A DNA stretch of 64,000 nucleotides from Edolisoma coerulescens (Eukaryota; Chordata; Aves; Passeriformes; Campephagidae), in the NCBI GenBank assembly GCA_013397115.1, contig VWZW01000481.1:780685-844684 (forward strand). Direction: 5' to 3'. The position numbers and the translations under genes were made by a program. Below the pieces are notes generated by a model. It had not been told where the DNA came from. It saw only the letters and a list, made by a program, of their open reading frames with translations, and did no database searches. This document shows, piece after piece, positions 42,287 to 55,600 of the stretch (position 1 is its first letter; every line of letters begins with the position of its first letter).

Positions 42287-45200
42287 CCGAAGCAACACAG
42301 CGGATATTGTCCTCAGGATTTCTTTTTCCACAACCTGGCAGCAAGATACTAACATGTACACTTCAATTGCAGACACTGTGGCTACAGCTATATCCCTGCT
42401 AGAATCAAGGCTTTCATTTTTGTGGCCCACTCAACAATAACAACACGAACAGCAGCTGCAAACACTCAACACTCATGTCCAGTCAGCACTGGACAGGACA
42501 ACAGCATAACTGCCTCCTAAGCAGGGAAGGCAGGCACAACTCCATCAAAATGTGCTTGAGACCTGCTGCAGTGACTCAGATGCAGTGATTATCATTTAGC
42601 AACCTATCTGACCATCCAGAAAGTCAACAGTTTTAAGGAAGACTTAGAACCTTACAGTGGACACACACACAAGGTAATCTCCTTCTTGTATATAATGCTT
42701 ATAAACTGTCTCAAAACCTGCAGTACAGGTTTTTTCATGTTAAATCAATGGAATAGGCAGCGTTCTTCAATGAAGTTCAACAAAAGAGCACCTGCAACAC
42801 GTAGGCAAAACATAAGAGCAGCAAGACATGCCATTTAATAAGACCTCACATACTTGAGAATATTCTATAAACTGTGGGGGACACCATGTCTTTTACAGAA
42901 TGTTGGGTGTTGAAGTGCTGCTACAAATCAGATTGAACTCTAGAGTTTAGCAAACAAAACACTTCTGTTTACTGGACAGTGTAAAAAGGCAGCCTAGCAA
43001 TGTCAGCAGTACCACTTCACGTATCTGTGCCTTGACAACTTATGCTGATCTCCAAGTTGCTTTAGCATTTTACAATTACTAAATGAAGAATACTTTACTC
43101 ATCGTAGTTATTCAGATGTGTAAGGGCAAATAACCAAGTTCTAGCTCTACTTAGAAAAGTCACTATCCAAAAAGCTTCACTACAGTACAGAACTAGACAG
43201 ATTATCAACTTGAAAAAAAGGGCAACATACTTACATTCCAAAACTTGTACTTTGCTGTTAATATCTCTAGCAACAGCATGGAGACCATGTAACACTCTTT
43301 AGTACAAACTTACCAAAGCTGTAAGAAACCTAAACCACAACAGATTTACTACCCAACAATTGTCAACAAAGTTACTATCACCAACAGGAACCTATTAAGG
43401 AACTTCCTATCTCTCTCAGTACTGGGAAACTGAAGCATGGGAGAAACATCCCTTCAACCTCACAATCCCAGCTATGCAGCTGGCCTCCCAGTTTACCAAC
43501 CTTCATGTCATTCCCTTCCCCAAGTAACCAGCTCTCATTAGTTTTTAGCTAGTAATAAAGAAAAATAAGGATGTAGGTCACAGAAGAGCTATTAGCCCAG
43601 AAAACAGGTAGTAACAAAATGACAGTCAAAAATCTTGTACTAAAATGAAACTGGTAATAAAGCTATCAGTCTTCAGCAAAATTCCAAATCCCATCCTTCC
43701 CATCTAAAGAAACAATCCAAAAGAGCAAGCCATTTAATTATCCTTAAGCAGTAATTAACTTTAAACAACACCAGGCACCAAAGTTTGTGAAATACTGTTG
43801 TATCACCCCTCCTTCCCCACAAAGATGACACACATGGGAGGGCTGATTTGCCCAGACTCAGGAGCATCCACAAAACTACTGGGACAGCCCATATAAAAAT
43901 CAATACTTCCAGGCATGACATCAAATAGATATTAACTCTCTTTGTCAAAAACACACTGAAGAAGTTTGCCCTGTGTTAATCAGTTCTCACCATGCTACCA
44001 CACAAGATGGAGCCCCATTTTCTGAGGAAGTTCATGAAGAGGTGAAGGAAAACTGATTACAAGCTTGCACAGCAGTTTGCAGTTCTGAGTATGGTATTGA
44101 ACTAGTTACTTTACTGGCACTGATGGATAATTAACTACAGGAGGCAAATTTCATTTCTCATCGTTCTGCATGTCTACTATGAAACACTTCCTTCCATTAG
44201 GATAGATAGCAGAAGTTTAGGATCTCTCCTGAACTTGTTTTAAAGGCGATAATAAACTGTGTACTTCAGGAGATTTCTCCACAAGTCAATGCAAATCAAT
44301 TATCCTGCAGGATTTGCAGTATCTGGCAGCAGCTGTGAGGTTAACTCAGACCATGTGACTTTACATGCCAAAGTATATCTAAGTGGCACCTCTATACTAT
44401 CAGTATGTTTCAGGGTGACCACTGACAATCAAGATGGCCCTGTGTTTAGGTAAACTCAATTCGCAGACCAAAAACTAGATAAAGCTAAACTCGCTAATCA
44501 GCAAGGAACAGACTAAAAACCAAAAAAAGGCACTTAGAGGAGTTAGTTGTCACAGTGCAATTTTATTAGATTCAAAGTATATGTTCCCAGCTGATCAATC
44601 TAACCTGTAACTTAAAGTCATGCTTGTGTCCCAGCTGGCTCTTTAATGACACTTCTCAAGTCTGTAAGAAAACCCCTTCTTACTCTGCTAGAGGACAAAC
44701 TATGTTACTCAAGCTTCTGTCAAGCTCTTGACGATGCAAAAGCAGTGAGGGCAAAGCCGTGCAGCTTCTCTACATGCTAAACTAAGGCAATTTTGTAGGG
44801 TAGCTCCTCAGTAAGTCTGCACCGATAATACTGCTTTCCAAAGATGCTCTGAATTATATAAGACAATCCCAGACCTAATCTTTACAGAAGCAAACAGCTG
44901 GGCTCACAATAGCCATAAGGAGGAAACATTCATTGGAGCTGTAGTTAAGTCCCTTGGGAAAAAACAGCTTCATTTATACAGAAGACAGGATGAATAAAAC
45001 CTTCCAAAGACTGATAAAAGGTGATGAAATGTGTATTCACAGAAATTAAAAGCCCACCTTATTTTTCTTTCCAAACCAGTATTTTCAACAGAGGGCAATA
45101 TGCACCGTGCTGCTGTTTCTCCTTCGCATGCATGGGTATGATAAGACTCTCAACAGAAGAAGCACTACACCACAACCACCCCTATAGGAAAACATGTGTT

Positions 45201-45737
45201 TGCCACTGGCTAAGTCACATCATTTCATATACTGATAATAAAACACTGAAATACAGTAGTAATTACCGTACTACAAAGAAATATGAAAGAGAAAATAGTG
45301 TATATAACATTCTGCCGCAAAACATACAATTCAGCACTTAGGGGCTCCTTCTAAGTAGTCTGTGACTAGACTGGATGAAATTCAGATTTACAAATAACAG
45401 GAACTCATTAGGGATTAGGTACTATTGTCATGGTGCACAGGGTTCAAGCAACTAAACTGAATCAGCATAAACTCAGGACCTTGCCTTCTGCTGTTCAGGC
45501 TCCTTAGTCACATGCATACTTCTGCAGCTGGAAGGGATAGCATTACATACCAAAGTCAGCAAAAATGGCTCAGCCATTTCCAAGAACATGGTTGGTTTTT
45601 TTTAAAGTACTTTTTTCTAGCCACTTGGAAGCACCAGTATTTTCACACTTTCCACCAAAGAGCAGATATTTGGCAGTGGGTCACAGAGAGTAAGAGCATG
45701 CTTTCCACACAAGTAACCCTTCTAAATACAGCCATGT

Positions 45738-45828
45738 CACAGATTTGGGGGGGAAAAAGTTTGCATTTAGTCAATAAATCTTTACAAATCATTGCATTTA
45801 ATTTTTCCCCCCAAAAACTTGATCTGTG
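45738..45828. repeat. imperfect inverted repeat (hairpin)
   Basis: The left arm CACAGATTTGGGGGGGAAAA and the right arm TTTTTCCCCCCAAAAACTTG-ATCTGTG are complementary apart from a few extra bases, around a loop of about 45 bp. The outer CACAGAT/ATCTGTG and the G-run/C-run pair exactly. Confidence 0.8.
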
Positions 45829-48458
45829 CTTAGCATACACAAATAATTTTAAGTTCCTATCCCACTGCTACATGGCACATGCAACATTCCCACAAGATGA
45901 ATGAGCATACTTCAGCCAGTGCTATGGCAACACAGCAGGACTTGTTACAGTCATCTCTCTGATGCTAAAGAAACTAGAAAGACCATCTTTATTTTTCTTA
46001 ATACCATCCTAATCATACCCAAATAGCCAGACTTAAACATCACGGATGCAGGAGCTGACCCAGAAGACCTTGCAAAGACAGAAGCAGAGAAGGCCAAGAC
46101 CTTTTAACAGTGGAAGGAAAAATGATTGGCAAAACCGATGGAGTAAGACTGAGCTCAAATGAAAAGCTCAGGGGCATCAGCAAGAAGCACATTTAAGTTT
46201 CAAAAAGTAATGGGGCAACACAACGAGAGTGGTAGGTGATTAGAAAAGCATCCTGAGCTGTAGACAAAAAGGACGAATGCAGCAAAGGAAGAAACAGCAT
46301 GCAATTGTCCATCTACAGACTATCACTATTTTTTCTTTTACCTAAACCATAGTAGCCATATGTTTTAACTTCCGAATGTTAAGCCACTGCAGAATGAATT
46401 ACATTCTTCTAACAAAATTTATGTAATGCACAGGCTCCCCTATAACTTTATGGTTTAACTTACATGGAAAAAAAATGGACTACAGAAGATTGCACAGAAC
46501 CATAGACACAGGCTTGATAAAAATACCTTGAACTTGATTCCTCTATTAAAAGCAGACTTCATTTGAAACATCAAATTGAGGGTTTAGTGATATGACATGT
46601 TCATCATTAAAAAAATTGTATTTCCGCAAAAAGAAATTTCAGATTACATGTAAAATATACAGACATTGAGTCAAAAACAAACAAAAGAAAGAAAATAACG
46701 TAGCCTTTAAAAGTACATTTTGCCTCTCTGAGGCATACACTTTAAAAAAAATACACTAGATGAAAGCTATGGTGTCAAAAATACAGTCCTCAGGCTCCTT
46801 CTGGCTTTGAATAACAGCATTTCATTAGCTCAAGTCAAAGACCTACACTCTTGCAAAACCTGAACAAAAAGAAATGCTGTATTTGTGGAAAAAGAGAGTT
46901 TGCAAAGGATCTATGACTACTATAATAATTTTAAGCGTAACTGTATTTTGTATAAAATCTACAGTATCTGTAGAAGAACAATGTATTGGACATCATTTCA
47001 GAAGTAGTAGATAGGTGGGGAATAAGCAGGTTCAATGACTTTTGATCTGGTTTTCACAGCCCTTACTCAGCAATAACTTTCAGGACAGCTAAAATAAAGT
47101 TAGAAAACCCCACCCAGGAATGGAAGACAGGTATGTAAGAGAAGGTCTTCTTAACACAAGCAGCAATGCAAAGAAAGGTAACAGAAACTACTAATGCAAG
47201 ATGGCAATGTAAGATCTGAGCTTGAAAATACAACCTGAACTCCATCACCTTTCCCTCCTTTCCTTTCAATTTGTGAAGTGAATCTAATAGAAAATCATGC
47301 TAATTACCTTTTTGGCTTCACCATATATATGGCATCATTTTCTACAACACAACAGTACTTTACTGTGAATTCTTAAGTAACCAATATAGGCTTTGTTACA
47401 ATTGATAATTCTATGTCACACCAAACCTTCAAAAAGAACTTAAGCTTTCCATATCAACAACGCTATAAGCTCCTTACAATGATGAACTCCACTGTCATTC
47501 AAAGTTTCTTGCCAGAATAACAACCACAAAATAACCACTGGAACCCACTAACGTATCCAAGGCTTGCATAAGGTACCTTTTTTTGCTTAGGCATTTAAAA
47601 AAATGCAGTTGCATAGGTTTAGAGAAGAATATACTTTACTTTCATTGTTACAGGTATCTTTATTGGTAACATCTCTAAACCAAAACTCCAGCGAGCTCAA
47701 GGTAGCCCTAACAGATTGATTTTCTCCAACTGTTTCATAAGACTTCCAATTACTTTTTCTTACACCCATCTATCCACGATGGTCACTACCTCTTACCTAA
47801 CAACTGATAAACTAAGAATGTTTAACAAAAAGCAAAACTGCATATAGAAAGTGCTTATTCAGCAGCTATCTAGAATGAAGAGGAGAATTTCATTGCTGCT
47901 CCTATGTCCAGAATTGCTGAAGTTATTCACTCTGAATAGCAAGCAGGCCAATTAAGACCGCACGCCTACCTTCAGATTCTACCTTAACATCCAAATTTTT
48001 AATATCAGTTCAACTCATTTTCATGTAAGTGTCTCCATCTCTCCTGCGATATAGCAAGAAAAGCACAAGTTTACATTGCTCCAGTTTTGGCCTGTGCTGC
48101 TATCTAATGATATGGACATAGAAGAAGACTTCTAACAACAAGGGTTAACTCAAATGACATTTCCAAGCAATTTCGTACTAGCTTGGAAAAGTTTCAAATA
48201 TCACTAAATGCATCACTCAGGTTTACTCACAGATAGTACCTGTGAAGGCAGATCACAGTTAAGCAGTACTTTCACCCCTAACCATTGCATTTTAACAGGA
48301 CCTCACCAATCCTTAAATTAAAAAACACATTGAGACAGACATTATCATTAGTGTCTATTAGAAAAAGTGATCAGATACAGCAATTTACCACACTATTAGG
48401 CTTTAGAAAACAGCTACTGGAAGACATACTTCTACTTCCCAATTCTCTCTATGTATTC

Positions 48459-48473
48459 ATATATATATATATT
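48459..48473. repeat. short (TA)n run
   Basis: A short alternating AT stretch inside intron 1, of little consequence. Confidence 0.85.
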
Positions 48474-49600
48474 TATACACACATGCAAAATCTGAAAATC
48501 TCGGAAAGCTAAGAAATATCACCAATCACAGAACCATAGAATTAAAATGTTACTTTTTCATTTCTGCTTTGACAGAGTATTTTTGACTTAAAATTCCAAT
48601 TCTGTGTTCTCATGAAGGAAAAAAATAAAGAGCAATACTACTGTTTCATCAAAGTAAATTTGTGAGACAGCATAACTTGCTAATAAAAAACAAATAAAAT
48701 ACTGGTAAAAATACTCATCTTACCACAATATACACAAATGTAAGACATAGATGTACAATGCCTACACAGGCGTGTATGTATTTGTTTCCTGAATAAATTA
48801 AATGCAGTATTTTGATCATATTTTGTCAAGTCAAGTAACAATTTCCTTAGTTTAGAAGTGACAACTTCCACATTTAGTTATATTAAATTTGTTTCTCCAA
48901 CTGAAAGTCTTTAGGAAAGTTGATGCACTGCAGAAGAAGGACATAGAAAAGTTAAATCTTTCAAGAAGAGGCAGCTTCCTCTTTCGATTTTTTTTTTTTT
49001 TTAAAGCTCCCAACAGAGAAGACTACTTGTTGAATCTGGCGTGGGGCACTTAAGCACAGATTATGCATTCAACCTTTGAGAGCCCTTCCAAGGCATCACG
49101 TTCATGCCTTTGGTGCTCCACCAGAGCCAGATGCAGAGGTGACAAACAGTTCGAGACAGCAGATCTGCAGCTTTAGGGAACAGAAAGGTAGAGGCACATT
49201 CACCTTCCATCTTGCAGCAGCTACAGCCCCTCCCTTTGCTATTTCATGACTGTAGCTACTTTCCTACACAAGAGAATCAAGTAGATCATGGTATCAAAAT
49301 AAGCAACTTTCTTGCAAATTGTGCCCCCGTCCCCACCAGTTGGGTGAAAAAGAGATTAAACAAGTAAGGAAGATACAATATCACTGCACACAGATCCTCT
49401 CCAATCAAGCTCACTGCCTTTCAGGGCAAGGTGGATTAGTACCTACGGATGAAACAAAATGTGTCTACGCTGCCGAAAAGCCGTGAACTAGCCCTTGTTT
49501 TGAAGTGCTCTAAAGCATATGCACTTAGAGATCTCTGGGGTTTATGAGTATAGAGGATGCTTAACGCTGCATCTCCAACTTGTAATTAAAAAAAAAAAAA

Positions 49601-49601
49601 N
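49601..49601. other. undetermined base after poly(A)
   Basis: A single n follows a run of 13 A, typical of homopolymer uncertainty. Similar single n bases occur at 30768 and 54143. Confidence 0.95.
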
Positions 49602-52070
49602 GATTGGGCAATGTCAAGATTTATAAAACCTACTTCAGCCTTAAAGGGTTTAACAGATTAACCATAATCATCTCAGAATTCATTCTGAAAAACTGATAAC
49701 AATGCTTGACAGCACCGAATAGTCAGTTTAGCCATCATGAGGAATTGCTCTGTATGTTTTTATAGGTACTAACCGGAAGGACAATTTTTCTCCCTCACCA
49801 TAGACTGTTGGCAAAGAAAATGTGAACACTGAACAGTGGACTGACAGAAAGCCAGGCTTCAAGAATTTTGGTGTACGTATGGCAAACCAGCCTATCAAAC
49901 TTTAACCAGCAGTGGTTTTTTCACCCCTATTAATATAAAGTATGCTTAAGTACATCATTATTTGAAAGACAAATTACCCTTTAATTACTATATAAAGCAA
50001 ACTTAAGTAATTTAAAATTTTTGCACAGGTTTTTGTAGTACTCAGGACAGTGGAAGACTGAGAAGATTCTGCAAAGAATCCTGGTAACAGCATAAAACCA
50101 AAAACCAATAGATGTTGGTAACCTGAGAAGAACCATCATATATTATGAGCAGAACCATCTACAAGTTTTATAAAACCAGGGGCTAGAAGCCATGCAACAA
50201 CTGCATCAAACTACAGCCAGCTAAGAGCACAGAGAAACTCTTTATCATCTGGATGTTTCCAAGGGAATAGCTGACTAACTGGAGAATAGGATAAACTTAC
50301 AACTGCCTGTGGGGTCAAACTCAACAACCTTCACATACGGAGAACTGTAAAATCATGGCCAAAACACCATATACCTGGAAAGGTGTTTCCAAAGGTAAGC
50401 TGAACACGAGGTGAACTAGTCAACCAAGGAATACTGCTATTCAAGACAGCCAGAAAAAACATTCTCTTCCACGACCATTTGGAAGAGAGAGATTTCCTCA
50501 CACTGATGCATCCTCAGGCCACAAAGCTGTTGTCTGCTCTGCTCATTCCAAAGCAGACTTTAAGGTCAGTGAAACATGAAAGAAAATAGATACATTTCTT
50601 ATTTGTGTAATTTGTCACTCTGAAAGTTGACACAACAGCAAATGTAAACTGCTGAAAAGAAACCTTCAAAAGATTTAATATTCTGACTAAAAGTCTAAAC
50701 AGCCTTCCCCACCTCCAATATGTCTCATCTTGTCTAAGGAAATCACAAAATCAAACACTGTATTCCTAGAAATGCTAAAGGAAACATTTGAAAAAGTTTT
50801 GGGGATCATTTCCAAGTATTTTCCATGCCACTGAAGAGGATGCTATCCATTTTCTTTTAGTACCGTGAGTTTCTAAATACAGTTTTTCCAGTTAAAAAAG
50901 AAGAGACGTGTATTACCACATATAATCAACCAAATAACAGAAAAAGTTTTTGTCACTGTCATTTCATTGAAGAAGCCTGCTACTTATTTCTGCTAAGATC
51001 AAATGAAATCATGACAAAATGACTCTCCCACGTGTAAGAGTCGGAATACTTACATAGTAAAACTTTAAGTTAGATTATACTTCACTTGGAGCTATGATCC
51101 ACTGAAAAGAAAATCAAAAGCCCCCAACACATTAGTCATCTACAAACTTAACACTGGACACTCAGTTAGCTAGATTTCCCTTTAAGGTTACCGAAGCTAT
51201 AAAATTACAAACTTAAAATAGCTGTTCAATAATCAGGGACATTCCAATCCATTATATAATTATTACTTAGATGGGCACAGCCTTAACCGTCTCTTGACAT
51301 TTTAAATACATGCCTCTTTGCCAACAACACCTAGTTACTGATACTAAACACATGGTAACTACCTGGCCTTTCTCCCTGTTATCTCGTTCTTCCTAATAAT
51401 TTTAAATTAATTAGTAGACTAAGATGAAAACATCGTGAGAGGGCGGGGACCAATTTTAGTGCTAACAATACTGCTTTGTTTTGAAGTTATAAACGTGGAG
51501 ATGGATTGTCAAAGATGAGTTACATTTGGGGCTCAGGCTAATAATATTCTTTAATACCCATCAAAGGGAGAAAAAAAAAAGAAACTAGGACACCATGTAC
51601 TATAAAACACAAGAACTGGAGATTATCTCACTGGCTCGGCAAACTGCTTCCAGGCTCCAGCGCTCCCCTGTGTAACTTTGCTGATGTCTAAGTCAGTCGC
51701 GATCCCACAGCAGCACAAAAGCAGAGCTGGGCTTTGAGTTGAGCCTCTCCGAGCAACTTCCTCCACAACTCTAAGGTCCCCGGTAACTCCAGAAGCCGCT
51801 CCTCCAGCAAAAGCCGCCGGTGTTTACAGCTCTAGGCAGCCGGTCGTGCGCACGCCCCGCCGGGAGCGGAGAGACGGCGGTGCTCCGCGGGCCGTATCTT
51901 TGTTCGGCCCCGCTCACGGGTCACCGGGCAGGGCTGCTGCTCCTCCCGGTGCGGCTTCACAAAAGCTTTCGGCACGGAGGGGGCCGGCGGATCGCCCCGG
52001 CCGTCCCGCTTTGTTTCCCCTCTCGCCCCAGGGCGGGCGGCGGGCACCAGGAGCCGGACTCGCGTCTCAC

Positions 52071-52117
52071 CGCGACGACCGAGGGTCAGCACCGGGCCGG
52101 GCCGGGCCGGGCTCCCG
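52071..52117 (-). other. SCAF11: probable SCAF11 non-coding exon 1, visible 3' part
   Basis: In transcript sense the sequence runs out of the gap, through a GC-rich repeat, to GTCGTCGCG|GTGAGA with the donor at 52065-52070. This is the best donor in the island and fits a 5' UTR exon spliced to exon 2. The 5' end is hidden in the gap. A second, weaker donor-like GTGAGC lies near 51914. Confidence 0.5.
52091..52117. repeat. GGGCC-type pentamer repeat at gap edge
   Basis: Four tandem CCGGG units (ACCGGGCCGGGCCGGGCCGG) run directly into the assembly gap. Sequence this GC-rich commonly causes read dropout. Confidence 0.9.
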
Positions 52118-52691
52118 NNNNNNNNNNNNNNNNNNNNNNNNNNNNNNNNNNNNNNNNNNNNNNNNNNNNNNNNNNNNNNNNNNNNNNNNNNNNNNNNNNN
52201 NNNNNNNNNNNNNNNNNNNNNNNNNNNNNNNNNNNNNNNNNNNNNNNNNNNNNNNNNNNNNNNNNNNNNNNNNNNNNNNNNNNNNNNNNNNNNNNNNNNN
52301 NNNNNNNNNNNNNNNNNNNNNNNNNNNNNNNNNNNNNNNNNNNNNNNNNNNNNNNNNNNNNNNNNNNNNNNNNNNNNNNNNNNNNNNNNNNNNNNNNNNN
52401 NNNNNNNNNNNNNNNNNNNNNNNNNNNNNNNNNNNNNNNNNNNNNNNNNNNNNNNNNNNNNNNNNNNNNNNNNNNNNNNNNNNNNNNNNNNNNNNNNNNN
52501 NNNNNNNNNNNNNNNNNNNNNNNNNNNNNNNNNNNNNNNNNNNNNNNNNNNNNNNNNNNNNNNNNNNNNNNNNNNNNNNNNNNNNNNNNNNNNNNNNNNN
52601 NNNNNNNNNNNNNNNNNNNNNNNNNNNNNNNNNNNNNNNNNNNNNNNNNNNNNNNNNNNNNNNNNNNNNNNNNNNNNNNNNNNNNNNNNNN
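52118..52691. other. assembly gap of 574 N
   Basis: Undetermined bases in the middle of the CpG island. Long open frames across this position are artefacts of translating N as X. Confidence 0.99.
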
Positions 52692-55600
52692 CCCTGTGAC
52701 CACAAGAGTGTGTGATGGGGCAGCGTGGGTCCGGCCCTGCAGGGGGAGGAAGCAGTGCCTGGGGGGCCCCGAGGCGCGGTGGTTAGTGCTGGTTAGTGCT
52801 GGCTGCGGCCTGTGGCCTCACAGAAACAGTGGAGTCTAATCCTTGTACATGTCCGTAACCAGTTATTTTAAAAGTAGTTTGCCGCGGTGTCGTACGTCCT
52901 GATTATGGCAGACAGGAAAGCAGTTCAGTGCAGCAGCCGCTTCTGTTTGCTAGCCCTGTTACATCTATATCACAGCACCGCCAGACTGCGCCTGCTGCAG
53001 GCACACGGGCTCAGAGGCAGCGGAGAGCTGGGAACCGCCGTGGAGAGCCAAGCCCTCAGCTGAACCCCCAGAGCAACGCACCTGCCATAGCAACAAACGA
53101 CAAGGAAGGGGAAGTAGCTCCCCCAAATACGCAGGCTTGGTTGAGTGTCTCCTTGCGTTCAGAATGAAGTCACAGCCTGAATCGAGTAAAATGTGTGTCA
53201 GCGTCAGTCTGTCAAGAATTATGATATCTTATTAGTTGCCGTGTTTACTGAGAGAGTATTAATTTAGGATCAGCTCAGAAGAACTTGAATTAAGTAAGAG
53301 CAGGCTGTGGGACAGAATGTAAGAAGAGTCACAGGAAGGAAGGAAAATACTGTGTTCATTGGACAGCTGCAGGGAAATGTAATAAGAAATGAGACTACTT
53401 CCGTAGTTTGGAAAACACAGACTTAGGAATGGAGAGTAAATATTTAAGGTAAGTCTGGCTTTAAAGTGAATAAGGTTAACAAATTCCCCAAATCTTCAAT
53501 GGGATTATATAAAAAAAAGGAATAAGGTGTTAGGAAAATTGGGATTAAAGAAAGCCTTGTTATAAAGTAAACACAAGTGCTGTGTTTTGCCTACACTGAG
53601 ATCTTGAATGACCCTTGAACTAGACACTGAAGCAATTGGAAAGGGAGAACCACAGCAGCAAACCAGCTATGTGTTTGCCTAGCCTTACCTCACAGGGGTA
53701 AGGTTTTCTTGCGAGGAGGCATACCATACACAGCTGCTGTATGTTACTCTTTGTTACTGTTGAATCTCTTATTTAAAATGGTTACTAAGTCACCTGGGGC
53801 TCACAGTTGCAGAGAGGGCTTGGTATTCACTGTTTCTGTCACAAGTCGTAAAGATGTTGCTGTCACCCACTGACGCTGCACAGATCATGTTGCACAGAAG
53901 AGCCAGGCAAGCTGAAGAGAAATATCTGTGTGAGAGAGGAATGCAAAGAGAAACACCCATCACCTCTGATGTGCTGTCTGTACTTTCATTTGATCCTCTG
54001 ATTGTCTATCTGACATCCATCCCAGCACTGGCCTGTATGGCTACTCACACAACTTCAAGGTCTACAGTAACAGTCAAGTGGCTTTGGCCTTCTCTCACCC
54101 ACATTTTGAGATAGACGTGTTCTGTACACTGTTTATGAGGGGNATCTCTTTAGTTTTCCTATGTGTACATGAAGTTCCAGCCTGCAGAGGTTTCCAGTCC
54201 AATCAGGGCTGACGGACAGTGCTGTCCATTTGGATGTCTGCTCCCAGAACCAGTCTGTCAAGAATGAGCGGTTGGTCAGTACTGCCAAAGGTGAGCATGA
54301 GATATAGCTCCTTCTGTGTGCCCTGTGCCTGCTGAAAGGGGGAGGGAGGAGTTAGGTTTTGTACAGGGGTATAGAAAAAGGGGGTCATGAACTCTGATTT
54401 TCTACTAATCTCATCAAACCCTGTGATACAGGCACTTTCAAAAATTTATTGGGCTACAGTCATTCATGCAACCATTAGTATTCTTAAAAATCAAGACAGG
54501 AAGATAATTTGACCTGAAGTGATAACTGAAATATCATTGGGAATTGAGATGAAGATGGCAGGAAAAGAAGTATTAGCTGGGGCGAAGTTGATAGGAATGG
54601 ATACACAAATTGTTAAAATTTCTGGATTAGTGGACGAGTTCTTAGCACCAGCCAGTTTTGCTGAAACGAGAATCTTATGTTCAGAATCTTAAAATCTGGG
54701 AGCCAACCTTGTGATTTTTGACATTTGATAGTTTTGTTTTCATGCTTTACAGTGGTAAAAACATAATGTCTTTAGTCTGTTTTAATGTGTTCTAAAGTCT
54801 TCAGCTTCTTCAAGTGTTCTTCAGGTGACTGATGGCAGAGGTTGTCCTTAGTCAAGGTGAACACCACACCAATAAATCCCTTGTAGGTGAAGGATAAGAC
54901 TAGTGGAGGCAGTTACTGTGGCCTATTGTCTTTTCTAGGTAGGTATGAATAGGGCTGTTTCTTCATTTTCCAGCTAGATCCAGAATGTTCTGCTGAAAGA
55001 CTGTGAGTAAACCTCAGGCTGTAGGAGACACACAGTTTTTAGCGGTACTTTGGAGGCCCTTTGTGCGTGCCCTGTGTTTTGTTTGGGAGATTTACTCTGC
55101 CTGCATTTTCAGAGTTTCCCAGTATCTGTGAGAGCTGGAAACTTCCCTGAAGCGGAGCCTCTCACTGGCTCACGTTTCTCTCAGGATGGCAGCATGGTGT
55201 GGAAGCACAAGCAAAGCCATATTCATGGCTCAGCTGTGAGTATGATCAGAAGCCAGATGTGCCAGAGAAAAACTGGAACCCATGCAGGTAGAACAGTATG
55301 AGTGAGGGCATGGTCATTTGGAGAGGGGAGCAACAGGGAGTGTGATACTAGAAATAAGAGTGGTATTGGGGTGAGGGAGAGAGGGAGATGATGGGAGAAC
55401 TGACTGAGAGATTTTGATCACGATATGGTAGAGCAAAGGAGGGGAGGTGATGCTTGATGATAGTAGGGATGAGTCAGCATAGGACTCCTGGAGGGCAAAA
55501 TGGTAGTTATCCATGAGAGCAGAAATTAGAATTGTCATAGAGCACAGAGGGGAAGATAGAGACAACTCCTTATTTGTGCTGTGAATTTAAATTCTTAACT

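Larger units (their letters stand above)
36802..52070 (-). other. SCAF11: SCAF11 intron 1 (within 5' UTR)
   Basis: A 15.3-kb intron, inferred from the GTGAGA donor in the CpG island and the TTTTCCAG acceptor of exon 2. It is AT-rich with little repeat content. I see an A/C-only tract (42188-42286), an imperfect inverted repeat (45738-45828), a short (TA)n run (48459-48473), a trace of a CR1 tail (about 48523-48545) and one undetermined base after poly(A) at 49601. None of its open frames looks like a gene. Confidence 0.6.
51780..52830. promoter_or_regulatory. SCAF11: CpG island promoter of SCAF11
   Basis: CpG-dense, GC-rich sequence stands out against the AT-rich surroundings on both sides of the assembly gap. 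It has GC-box-like GGGCGGGCGG near 52031 and many CG dinucleotides from about 51780 on. TATA-less CpG-island promoters are usual for housekeeping splicing genes. The start site probably lies in the gap or just beside it, with transcription towards lower coordinates. Confidence 0.8.

Noticed and set aside
48523..48545. CR1 tail-like AATCACAGAACCATAGAATT in intron 1
   Set aside because: Only the octamer-like tail is present with no adjoining CR1 body, so it is mentioned only as a trace.
51820..52839. Open frames of 339, 289 and 212 codons across the CpG island
   Set aside because: Most of their length is undetermined bases translated as X; the rest is GC-rich promoter sequence.
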